A stretch of DNA of 23,455 nt. Source: JAPEKQ01 sp964516845 (GTDB taxonomy: Bacteria; Joyebacterota; Joyebacteria; Joyebacterales; Joyebacteraceae). Shown piece by piece: positions 15,225-21,821 of the stretch (positions within the stretch are counted from its first letter, which is position 1; every line of letters begins with the position of its first letter). The position numbers and the translations under genes are program-made. The notes beneath the pieces are model-generated. The model was not told where the DNA came from and ran no database searches. It saw nothing but the letters and a program-made list of their open reading frames with translations. Location of the stretch: assembly GCA_964516845.1 (NCBI GenBank), contig CAZEXP010000036.1:1-23455 (forward strand). Reading direction: 5' to 3'.

Positions 15225-16502
15225 CTAGAAATCTATCTGAAATCTTGTCAAGAGCGCCGATGTGCTCCCCTCGACGTCCTCTCCCCGCTCCACCGATTCC
15301 GGTCCCACGTAGCTGGAAATCACATAGTTGAGCATGATGCGGCTGTTCGCCGACGTGTACCAGTTCAGGCCGACCGTCGTGTTCGTCAGTTCGCCGCCCT
15401 CGATGCCGGAACCCGTGTCAGTGAGATTGAGACCCGAATAGCGGACGGCCAGTTCGAAGGCACCGCGACCGTCGTCGCCGAGCGGACGGTTCGGCTTGAT
15501 GCGCGCGGGCGCGCCCTTCGAGAACGGATGCGTCTCCCCCGTGATCATCCAGCTCGCCTGAACATAGTATCCCGAGAAGTCGGCACAGCAGGAGCCACGG
15601 ACCGGGCCGCCGAGCCACGAGATCTCCTCGATCCGATCAACGGACGCCTTCACGTACTCACCCTGGATCAGGACCGGTCCAAACCCGGCCGCGGCTTCGA
15701 GCCCGAGCAGAGACACGTTGTGAGCCTGAAGCTCTCCGCTGTCGGCGAGCACGGGACCCAGGTGGTTCTCGGATGTCGACTTGAACCGGGCGATGCCATC
15801 ACCGGGGGTCCGGTGGCTGTACGATGCGCCGAGGTGAATGAGCCGACTGTCGTCCTCGGCACGCCACCCGATACCGGCGAGCCTCGCGGTGTAGGAGAAC
15901 TCGTCCTCGCCGCTCCCCGCACCGAACGCGTCCGCGTCACGGAACACGCCGGCCTGCCACGTGATGTTGTCGTCGGCCACGGTGTTGTGGAGCATCAGAC
16001 CCGTGTTTCTGTACGGGTAGAAGGCCGACGTCAGCGCCGGCTCCATGAATGTCGTGTACTTGCTGCTGGTCAGTCCTTCGAGACCGAACGGCTCACGGAT
16101 GTGACCGATGCGGATGTTGCCGAAGTGCGCGATCTTCCGATACTCCATGTACGCGTCTTTGAGCTTCGCCTCGCCGCCCGCGAAGTCGTAGTCGACAAAG
16201 AAGCCGATCCGGTCCGACAGTTCTCCCGCCATCTGGACGCGCGCCGCCCGGAACTCGGTGCCCCCGACGAACGCGTCCGTGCCAAATTCGGTCTCGAGCG
16301 CGGCGTCCGAGCTCCCCCACTCCATCCAGTCGCAGAAGAGACGGCCTCCGAACGTGACGTGCTTGAGCCCCAACACCTCTCGGACAACGGACTCGATCGA
16401 CGCATTGTCATCGATGTCGCCGGCAGACACCGGCAGTGAGAAGAACGCGAGAACAAGAAGCGCCGCCATGGCGGCGACCAGCGACCTCCGAATCGCGAAC
16501 AT
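15225..16502 (-). CDS. OprO/OprP-type outer-membrane porin
   Basis: 425 residues with a signal peptide (residues 1-27, ending PVSA). The mature protein is built of alternating amphipathic strands and matches the phosphate-selective porin O/P family (PF07396): 'VTFGGRLFCDWMEW', 'EFRAARVQMAGELSDRIGFF', 'KDAYMEYRKI ... GNIRIGHIREPFGLE', 'FMEPALTSAFYPYRNTGLML'. The 'G-x-I-R-x-G-x-x-x-E-P-F' strand is characteristic. The last residue is Phe (RFQIDF), the usual signal for beta-barrel assembly. Its predicted role is passive uptake of anions such as phosphate, pyrophosphate or another small solute; specificity cannot be read. GGGAGGG precedes the ATG. A diguanylate cyclase gene lies 162 bases upstream on the same strand. 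Confidence 0.85.
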   Translation of the reverse strand: MFAIRRSLVAAMAALLVLAFFSLPVSAGDIDDNASIESVVREVLGLKHVTFGGRLFCDWMEWGSSDAALETEFGTDAFVGGTEFRAARVQMAGELSDRIGFFVDYDFAGGEAKLKDAYMEYRKIAHFGNIRIGHIREPFGLEGLTSSKYTTFMEPALTSAFYPYRNTGLMLHNTVADDNITWQAGVFRDADAFGAGSGEDEFSYTARLAGIGWRAEDDSRLIHLGASYSHRTPGDGIARFKSTSENHLGPVLADSGELQAHNVSLLGLEAAAGFGPVLIQGEYVKASVDRIEEISWLGGPVRGSCCADFSGYYVQASWMITGETHPFSKGAPARIKPNRPLGDDGRGAFELAVRYSGLNLTDTGSGIEGGELTNTTVGLNWYTSANSRIMLNYVISSYVGPESVERGEDVEGSTSALLTRFQIDF

Positions 16503-16664
16503 CCAAACCCTCCCGGTTCACCGTGAATCATCACTCCGCCGGGATTGGGCATCCCCGACCTGCCGGCAGTGTGCATCGTCAGCATGCGAGCATGACAAGC
16601 ATAGCGCGCCGGTTCTTCGGGTGGAAGCCGGAACGGAAATGGAGTTCCTGTGAATGAGGAGATG

Positions 16665-17576
16665 TCAGCTTTCGAAGATGGTGACCTTGTTGCGACCACC
16701 CTGCTTGCTGCGGTAGAGCATCTGGTCTGCGCGCTCGAGGAGTGACTCCGGTGTGTCACCCGGCCGAGCCGTCGTGCCGCCCGCCGAGATGGTCACACCG
16801 ATCTGTTCGCCGTTCCTTCGGACCTTGGAGCTGGCGACGAGCGCGCGGAGCCTCTCGCCGATGATGCGCAGCTGACCCCGGTCGACCTCTCTGATAACGG
16901 CGACGAACTCCTCGCCACCCCACCGACCGATCGCATCGAGCGGACGGCAGTTGTGCAGGAGCGTGCGGCCGACGACACGGAGGATCTCGTCGCCCGTATC
17001 ATGACCGTACGAATCATTGACGCTCTTGAAGTCGTCAATGTCGGCGAAGAGCACACCGAACGGCTCGCCAATGCGAGACATCTCCATGCTGCGGCTCGTC
17101 AGCTCACGAATGATGAACCGCCTGTTCGGCAACCTGGTCAGCTCGTCGAGCAGCGCCAGATCCTCAAGGTGCTTGATGCGCTCGCGCGCAGCCAGGGTCG
17201 GCGAGTTGTCACTGAACACCTGGATGATGCCGACGATCTCGCTGCCGGGACCTTTGCTCCACACCGGCGCGACCTTCACCATCACGGGGAGGCGATGGCC
17301 GTCCTTGTGGTGGAGATAGAGTTCGGCGCTCCGCTCCTCCCCGGTCAGCGCCGCTTCCAGCATCGGACACAGTGAGTCGCACAACGTCACACCGTCGTCG
17401 TTCACGTGAACGAGCAGTCCGTCCCGGCACTGATGACCGACCATCTCGTCGCATGTGTAACCGGTCAGCCGTTCAGCGGTCCGGTTCCAATATGTGACAG
17501 TCCTGTCCAGATCGGTGCAATAGACACCGTCCGAGAGGTTGTTGAGCATCGCCTCGAAGATGTTCTCACGCTCCAT
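16665..17576 (-). CDS. PAS-GGDEF diguanylate cyclase
   Basis: 303 residues, cytosolic, no membrane segment. The start is the ATG preceded by GGGGGA; a longer frame back to 17636 has no domain support. Residues ~1-125 are a PAS sensor (FEAMLNNLSDGVYCTDLDRT, NRTAERLTGYTCDEMVG) with a cysteine cluster at 42, 50, 66 and 70. A short coiled linker (residues ~128-143) leads to a GGDEF domain with 'DELTRLPNRRF', 'FADIDDFKSVNDSYGHDTGDEIL' (parts FADIDDFKSVND, YGHDTGDEIL) and the active-site 'GGEEF' at 220-224. RPLD at 211-214, five residues before it, is the RxxD inhibitory I-site, so product feedback is expected. It makes cyclic di-GMP from GTP, typically steering attachment and surface-protein secretion. 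The signal sensed is unknown. Confidence 0.9.
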   Translation of the reverse strand: MERENIFEAMLNNLSDGVYCTDLDRTVTYWNRTAERLTGYTCDEMVGHQCRDGLLVHVNDDGVTLCDSLCPMLEAALTGEERSAELYLHHKDGHRLPVMVKVAPVWSKGPGSEIVGIIQVFSDNSPTLAARERIKHLEDLALLDELTRLPNRRFIIRELTSRSMEMSRIGEPFGVLFADIDDFKSVNDSYGHDTGDEILRVVGRTLLHNCRPLDAIGRWGGEEFVAVIREVDRGQLRIIGERLRALVASSKVRRNGEQIGVTISAGGTTARPGDTPESLLERADQMLYRSKQGGRNKVTIFES

Positions 17577-17712
17577 AACATCCCCCACATACGCGCGTGA
17601 TGCGGCTTCCCCGGCCCTGTTGCACCGGAATGCCATTCACCAGACATACGTCAATGCAATGTTCATGCCATTTACAGGGTTCTGTGGCCCGTCATCAGCT
17701 CTCAGAATGCGC

Positions 17713-17741
17713 TTGCCGGATTCTTCCCTCCAGTGTAGTCT
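17713..17741 (+). promoter_or_regulatory. Sigma70-like promoter for the small lipoprotein gene
   Basis: TTGCCG (17713-17718), a 17-base spacer and TAGTCT (17736-17741). The start near 17748 leaves a ~60-base leader with AGGAGG before the ATG at 17807. The same -10 hexamer is seen at 21784. Confidence 0.45.
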
Positions 17742-17806
17742 GCCTCGGAGAGATGTAATGGCGTCGCGCGGACGCCGAAACAAAGGGAGCCGACAGGAGG
17801 CAGATT

Positions 17807-18055
17807 ATGAGAAGATGGGTTGCAATGATCCTCATCGCCGCTCTGGCCGCCGTGTCATTCGCTGGCTGCTCGCAGGAACAGCAGACCGAGGCGGAGGAGA
17901 CGATGGAGGGTGCCATGGAGCAGGCCGGAGAGGCCATCGACGAGGCCGGCGAGGCCGTCGAAGAAGCTGGAGAGGCCATCGAAGACGCGGTCGATGAGGT
18001 CGGAGATGCCGTCGAAGGCACGGTCCAGGACGCTCAGGAAGGCACAGGGAACTAG
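17807..18055 (+). CDS. Small heptad-repeat lipoprotein
   Basis: 82 residues from an ATG with AGGAGG a few bases upstream. A lipoprotein signal peptide ends in FAGC (Cys21, followed by Ser), so an outer-membrane-anchored product is expected. The mature 60 residues are almost only Glu, Ala, Gly, Asp, Val and Ile in seven-residue units: AGEAIDE, AGEAVEE, AGEAIED, then the looser AVDEVGD and AVEGTVQ. This gives an acidic amphipathic helix or coiled coil. Size and composition recall entericidin-like and Lpp-like small lipoproteins, but no specific family is recognised. It has its own promoter and is followed by two tandem hairpins, so it is a well-isolated single-gene unit, as is common for abundant small envelope proteins. 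Confidence 0.75.
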   Translation: MRRWVAMILIAALAAVSFAGCSQEQQTEAEETMEGAMEQAGEAIDEAGEAVEEAGEAIEDAVDEVGDAVEGTVQDAQEGTGN

Positions 18056-18062
18056 TCTGATT

Positions 18063-18082
18063 CGCGCCGGATCACCGGCGCG
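18063..18082 (+). terminator. First hairpin after the small lipoprotein
   Basis: CGCGCCGG (18063-18070) pairs perfectly with CCGGCGCG (18075-18082) around ATCA, seven bases past the stop codon. No T run follows. It may protect the mRNA 3' end. Confidence 0.45.
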
Positions 18083-18103
18083 GGCGCATGCTGTGTGAAT
18101 ACA

Positions 18104-18135
18104 AAGAACGGCCGGGAGTACTCCCGGCCGTTCTT
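18104..18135 (+). terminator. Perfect 16-bp palindrome, bidirectional terminator
   Basis: AAGAACGGCCGGGAGT (18104-18119) is followed directly by its exact reverse complement (18120-18135), ending in TTCTT and then CATTCTG. On the minus strand the A/T ends are likewise present. It lies between the small lipoprotein (plus) and the acetyltransferase (minus) and can serve both. Confidence 0.75.
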
Positions 18136-18168
18136 CATTCTGCACTCTCCCCGCTTCGTCGAGGCAGA

Positions 18169-18768
18169 CTAGCGCTCCGGCTGACGCGCCCGCCACTCCC
18201 CCTCGAGGATCGACATCATCACGAAGTCGTGGAACTCGCCGCCGTGCAGATACCCGTCGCGCTGCACGCCCTCGCGACTGAATCCAAGTTTCTCCCAGAA
18301 TCGCAACGCGGTTTCGTGGAAACCGACGACGCCGATCGCCACGCGGTGCACGCCGCAGTAGTTGAACGCGAAGTCCAGGAGGATCCGACCGACCTCCGAA
18401 CCGTAGCCCTTCCGCCACGCGTCTCGCTCGCCGATGATGATGCTCATATCGGTCGTGCGCCATCCCTCGTTCAGACGGAGAAGCCCCGCTTCACCGATAA
18501 CGCGGTCGCCGTCGCTCAGTGCGACGACGTACCACCGTCGATCCGGGTCCGACGACGCGCGGTCAAACCACGCCTCAACATCCCCCATCGATGACATGCC
18601 GGAGTGCCCGATAAGACCGCAGAGTTCGATATCCGAGAACCAGCGGTAGACGTGCGAGAGGTCACCGCGCTCCATGCGACGCAGGTAGACGCGCTCGCCC
18701 ATGAGCAGGCGAGGGCCGATCCCGGAAGCTCCGGGATTCACAGGTGAGCTATCGGGGTTCGATGACAT
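18169..18768 (-). CDS. GNAT N-acetyltransferase, RimJ/RimL-like
   Basis: 199 residues in the Acetyltransf_3 (RimJ/RimL-like) branch of GNAT enzymes, which move acetyl from acetyl-CoA to an amine. N-terminal 'VYLRRMERGDLSHVYRWFSD' is the typical opening. 'VIGEAGLLRLN' and 'TTDMSIIIGERDAWRKGYGSEV' (second part ERDAWRKGYGSEV) are beta4 and the acetyl-CoA loop R119-K-G-Y-G-S; 'ALRFWEKLGFSREGVQRD' is the C-terminal motif. I start at the ATG 18768, which overlaps the end of the upstream methyltransferase gene by 20 bases; later alternatives (GTG, or ATG before GERVYL) have no better ribosome site. The substrate could be a protein N-terminus, an antibiotic or a small amine. Confidence 0.8.
   Translation of the reverse strand: MSSNPDSSPVNPGASGIGPRLLMGERVYLRRMERGDLSHVYRWFSDIELCGLIGHSGMSSMGDVEAWFDRASSDPDRRWYVVALSDGDRVIGEAGLLRLNEGWRTTDMSIIIGERDAWRKGYGSEVGRILLDFAFNYCGVHRVAIGVVGFHETALRFWEKLGFSREGVQRDGYLHGGEFHDFVMMSILEGEWRARQPER
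18719..18737 (-). other. Hairpin inside the start of the acetyltransferase gene
   Basis: ATCCCGGA (18719-18726) pairs with TCCGGGAT (18730-18737) around a three-base loop. On the minus strand it forms 12 bases after the methyltransferase stop and within the first codons of the acetyltransferase. It could lower expression of the downstream gene. Confidence 0.35.
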
Positions 18769-19402
18769 AGACGCCGCCACAGATGGAGACCTGGTGATAG
18801 TACGCGTCGAGCCCGACGTGGTGGAGCGCCTCGCGGGCTTCGTCGGACGCCCAGTAGTATTCCTCGTCATCCCAGACATCTGCCCACTTCTCCCGGGCGG
18901 TGTCCCGGACGTACTCGCTCGGGAACGAGATGTCGCCAACGACCAATCGGCCGCCGGTCGCAAGGTGCTCGGAGGCGAGTCTGCTGAGAAGCCGTACCTT
19001 TGAATCGAGATCGAACTCGTGGAATGTGTAGGCTGAGACGATACGGTTGAAGGTCCTGCCCGCCGGAAGCGGCCAGTGTCCCAGAAGGTCCGCCTTGATG
19101 AGTTCCACCTGGGGAAGCTTCCGGTGGACCTTCGCCAGCATCATCGGCGAGAAGTCCATCCCCCACACCGCGCAGCCAGTCTTCACGAAGCGTTCGGCCA
19201 ACCGCCCGGTGCCAATGCCCAGATCGAGCACGGAGAGACCGGCCGCCGCGTGCGAGAGCCGTTCTATCTCACCGAGCACGTCCTCGTATCCCTCGAACGG
19301 AAACTGCTTCGCCCACTCCCCGATCGAGTCATCGTAGTCCTCCGCCCATTCATCGAAGAGCTTGACGCGTTCGCTTTCGGTCAAAGACCCCTCCCTATCC
19401 AT
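18749..19402 (-). CDS. Class I SAM-dependent methyltransferase, YrrT-like
   Basis: 217 residues, cytosolic, close in length and layout to Bacillus YrrT-type methyltransferases. The start 'ESERVKLFDEWAEDYDDSIG' is typical. Motif I 'VLDLGIGTG' is at residues 58-66 and binds S-adenosylmethionine. 'GMDFSPMML' supplies the acidic residue Asp83 for the ribose. 'IVSAYTFHEFD' and 'GGRLVVGDISF' are the later motifs. I place the start at ATG 19402 because a promoter (TTGTCG-17-TACAAT) lies inside the longer open frame, so upstream ATGs would not be transcribed. The 5' leader is then only about 15 bases with no Shine-Dalgarno. The substrate is unknown. It is probably co-transcribed with the overlapping acetyltransferase. 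Confidence 0.8.
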   Translation of the reverse strand: MDREGSLTESERVKLFDEWAEDYDDSIGEWAKQFPFEGYEDVLGEIERLSHAAAGLSVLDLGIGTGRLAERFVKTGCAVWGMDFSPMMLAKVHRKLPQVELIKADLLGHWPLPAGRTFNRIVSAYTFHEFDLDSKVRLLSRLASEHLATGGRLVVGDISFPSEYVRDTAREKWADVWDDEEYYWASDEAREALHHVGLDAYYHQVSICGGVYVIEPR

Positions 19403-19423
19403 GGCCGAGTTGATATTCGGCGG

Positions 19424-19452
19424 ATTGTACCGTTCGATCACCGCCGCGACAA
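19424..19452 (-). promoter_or_regulatory. Sigma70-like promoter for the methyltransferase/acetyltransferase pair
   Basis: On the minus strand TTGTCG (19452-19447), a 17-base spacer and TACAAT (19429-19424). The start point would be near 19417, about 15 bases before the ATG at 19402. This decides the start codon of the methyltransferase. Confidence 0.6.
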
Positions 19453-19575
19453 GCCGAGAGTAGCGGCCCTTCACTGGCACGACCATTGCATTTCCAGGAT
19501 GGAAGTACCGGAGCGCAGGCCCAGAAGGGCCCTGTGCAGACGCCTCACCTTGCACTTCGCCACGGGGGTATACAG

Positions 19576-21660
19576 ATGAGAGGCCTGAGACCGCTTCTGC
19601 TCGCTCTTGCCATGGGGCTTCTCGTCGCCCTGATCGGCCTGCTGCTGTTCCCCGGCCTCGCCTCCGCGGGTCGCCCGGGCGAGGGTCGCACGGCACGGAT
19701 GAACATCGAGGATGCGTACGAATTCGGTGAGATCTCCTACGAGCAGATGATCCTCTTCAAGGCCTACCTGCTCTACATGCCCGAGATGATACCGGACGTC
19801 TTCCGAACCGAATTCCCCGAGCCCTGCGGCACGCCCATCGCGCTCGAGGTCGACGCCGCGATCAACGACCTCCCGACGGCCTATGCCGACCGCGTCAGCG
19901 ACATGCGCGCAAGACCTTCGTGCGACAGTTTCACCGACACGGAACACTTCCGCATCCACTACGACACGACCGGCACACACATGGTCGACGGATGGCCCGA
20001 CACATCGTTCCTCGACTCGGTCGCCGTTGCGCTCGAGTTCGCGTGGGACCAGGAGGTCGACTCGCTCGGATTCCGCCGGCCGCCCAGCGACGCGGCCGAC
20101 CCGGACGGGGGCGGCGGGAGCGCGCACTTCGATGTCTACCTGCAGGGTCTCGCCGGCGGCCTGCTCGGATACTGCCAGGCCACATACCTCAACAGCGGCC
20201 CGCCGGTGGCGAACGACGCGACCGCCTACATCGTAATGGACAAGGACTATCTCGGGTTTGGATGGGATCAGACGACCATCATGCGGCAGACGGCCATCCA
20301 CGAGCTCTGCCATGCGTGCCAGTTCGCGCACGACGTCTACGAGGACACGTGGTACATGGAGTGCACGTCGGTCTGGGCGCAGGAGCAGATCGAGGACAGC
20401 GTGAACATGTACCGGGGCTATCTGGGCTACTTCCTCGGCTACCCGTATCTCTCGATCAACGAGCAGGACGGCACGGGCATGAAGTGGTACGGCTCGTGCG
20501 CGTGGAACATCTTCCTGACCGAACGGCTCGGCGCGGCCGTCGTTCCCGAGATGTGGTACGCGCTCGAGGGCTCCGCTCCCACGCTCGATGCGATCGACCT
20601 CGAACTCCGCGGCCTCGGAACGTCGCTCGCCGAGGAGTACGCCGAGTTCGCCGTGTGGAACTGGTTCACCGGCTCCCGCAACGACGGCCTCCACTACGAG
20701 GAGGGCGGCGCGTGGACGCAGGTCGCGGTCCAGCGTACCGTGGACGCGTACCCGGTGATCGACGATACCCCGGCCGTCGCCGTGCGGCCGAACAACTGGG
20801 GATGCAACTACATCCATCTCAACAACCCCGGGGGCGCCGAGGACCAGCTCGAGTTGAGCTACGACGGCCCCCTGACGAGCACGACCGCGAACATCGCCGG
20901 CATTTGCAGCCAGGCATCGGGCGGGGCGACATCCGAGCTGGGAGAGATCGTGCTCAACGCGTGGGGCAACGGAAACGCCACCGTCGAAGAGTGGGACACG
21001 CTGTCCCGGGCCTGTCTCGTCGTCATGAACACGTCCGAGAGCACCGATGGCATGATCTACACATATACCGTCGACAAGGCCTCGCCGGTGGCCGGCATCT
21101 TCTACGGTGTGGAGAACGACACCGATGAGGTCACGCTCCGCTGGAGCCTTGCCGACCCCTCGAGCGTCGTCTCGCTCGATCTCATGCGCGCAACTTCATC
21201 CGACGGTGAGTTCGTGGCGCTCAATGATGAACCGCTCGCGCCTTCGCCATGCGGTCTCTACGTCGATGCCGATGTCCGTCCCGGCGACCGGCTCTGGTAC
21301 CGCCTCGTCGCGACCGACCACAGCGGGGAGACCGATGCCGTCGAACCCGGGACGATCACCGTGACGCTGGGAGATGCACCCGGCGTCTCGTTCGCTCCGG
21401 TCTTCCCCAACCCGGCACGGACGGCAGCGACGCTCGAGTTCACCGCGCCGTACGACGGCGCACACGCGACACTCGTGATCTACGACGCAAGCGGACGTGT
21501 TGTGGCAAGACTCGTCGACCGGACCGTCGGCGCCGGCCGTCACTCCTGCGGGTGGGACGGGCGCACGGACACGGGCTCCCTGGCGGCCTCCGGGCAGTAT
21601 TTCGTCGTATTGACGGTCGACCGCGAGCAACGGACACGGAAGCTGATGCTCATCCGCTAG
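19576..21660 (+). CDS. Secreted MXAN_6640-type metalloprotease with FlgD-like tail
   Basis: 694 residues; the chosen ATG begins a strong signal peptide (residues 1-31, ending LASA) with GGGGG upstream. After a helical pro-region come 'DTEHFRIHYDTTG' and 'WDQEVDSLGFRRPPSD', features of the MXAN_6640 putative metalloprotease family. The zinc motif HELCH is at residues 242-246, followed by ACQFAHD and 'WYMECTSVW' with Glu262 as likely third ligand (gluzincin pattern). 'AEFAVWNWFTGSRND' and a domain like those of the second copy follow. Residues ~603-694 are a FlgD-like Ig domain (VFPNPARTAATLEF, IYDASGRVVARL, GWDGRTDTG, QYFVVLTV, RKLMLIR). It is probably exported by a T9SS-like route and acts outside the cell. 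Activity and substrates are unproven for this family. Confidence 0.85.
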   Translation: MRGLRPLLLALAMGLLVALIGLLLFPGLASAGRPGEGRTARMNIEDAYEFGEISYEQMILFKAYLLYMPEMIPDVFRTEFPEPCGTPIALEVDAAINDLPTAYADRVSDMRARPSCDSFTDTEHFRIHYDTTGTHMVDGWPDTSFLDSVAVALEFAWDQEVDSLGFRRPPSDAADPDGGGGSAHFDVYLQGLAGGLLGYCQATYLNSGPPVANDATAYIVMDKDYLGFGWDQTTIMRQTAIHELCHACQFAHDVYEDTWYMECTSVWAQEQIEDSVNMYRGYLGYFLGYPYLSINEQDGTGMKWYGSCAWNIFLTERLGAAVVPEMWYALEGSAPTLDAIDLELRGLGTSLAEEYAEFAVWNWFTGSRNDGLHYEEGGAWTQVAVQRTVDAYPVIDDTPAVAVRPNNWGCNYIHLNNPGGAEDQLELSYDGPLTSTTANIAGICSQASGGATSELGEIVLNAWGNGNATVEEWDTLSRACLVVMNTSESTDGMIYTYTVDKASPVAGIFYGVENDTDEVTLRWSLADPSSVVSLDLMRATSSDGEFVALNDEPLAPSPCGLYVDADVRPGDRLWYRLVATDHSGETDAVEPGTITVTLGDAPGVSFAPVFPNPARTAATLEFTAPYDGAHATLVIYDASGRVVARLVDRTVGAGRHSCGWDGRTDTGSLAASGQYFVVLTVDREQRTRKLMLIR

Positions 21661-21706
21661 ACACGCATGCACACCCGCCAGCCGCACATACACGAGCGGA
21701 CTCCAG

Positions 21707-21739
21707 CGCCCCGGGGCTTCACGCCCTCGGGGCGTTTTT
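21707..21739 (+). terminator. Intrinsic terminator after the first metalloprotease
   Basis: CGCCCCGGGGC (21707-21717) pairs with GCCCTCGGGGCG (21723-21734) with one bulged T and a short loop, followed immediately by TTTTT (21735-21739). This is the clearest rho-independent terminator in the window. It makes the two metalloprotease genes separate transcription units. Confidence 0.85.
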
Positions 21740-21760
21740 GTCGTACGGCGTGAAACATGG

Positions 21761-21789
21761 TTGCGCGCGAGGCGCGACATCGCTAGTCT
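21761..21789 (+). promoter_or_regulatory. Sigma70-like promoter for the second metalloprotease
   Basis: TTGCGC (21761-21766), a 17-base spacer and TAGTCT (21784-21789), just past the terminator. The start near 21796 leaves AAGGAG (21811-21816) in the leader before the GTG at 21822. Confidence 0.45.
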
Positions 21790-21821
21790 GGGGCAACATG
21801 CGGACCGTACAAGGAGCCCCT

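Noticed and set aside
17807..18055. Heptad-encoding DNA as a CRISPR or tandem-repeat array
   Set aside because: The near-21-base periodicity arises from protein heptads with varied codons; there are no spacers or conserved palindromic repeats.
19471..20817. 448-codon minus-strand frame opposite the first metalloprotease
   Set aside because: The plus strand encodes a clear signal peptide, HELCH motif and FlgD-like domain; the minus translation is a Val/Arg-rich shadow in the matching frame.
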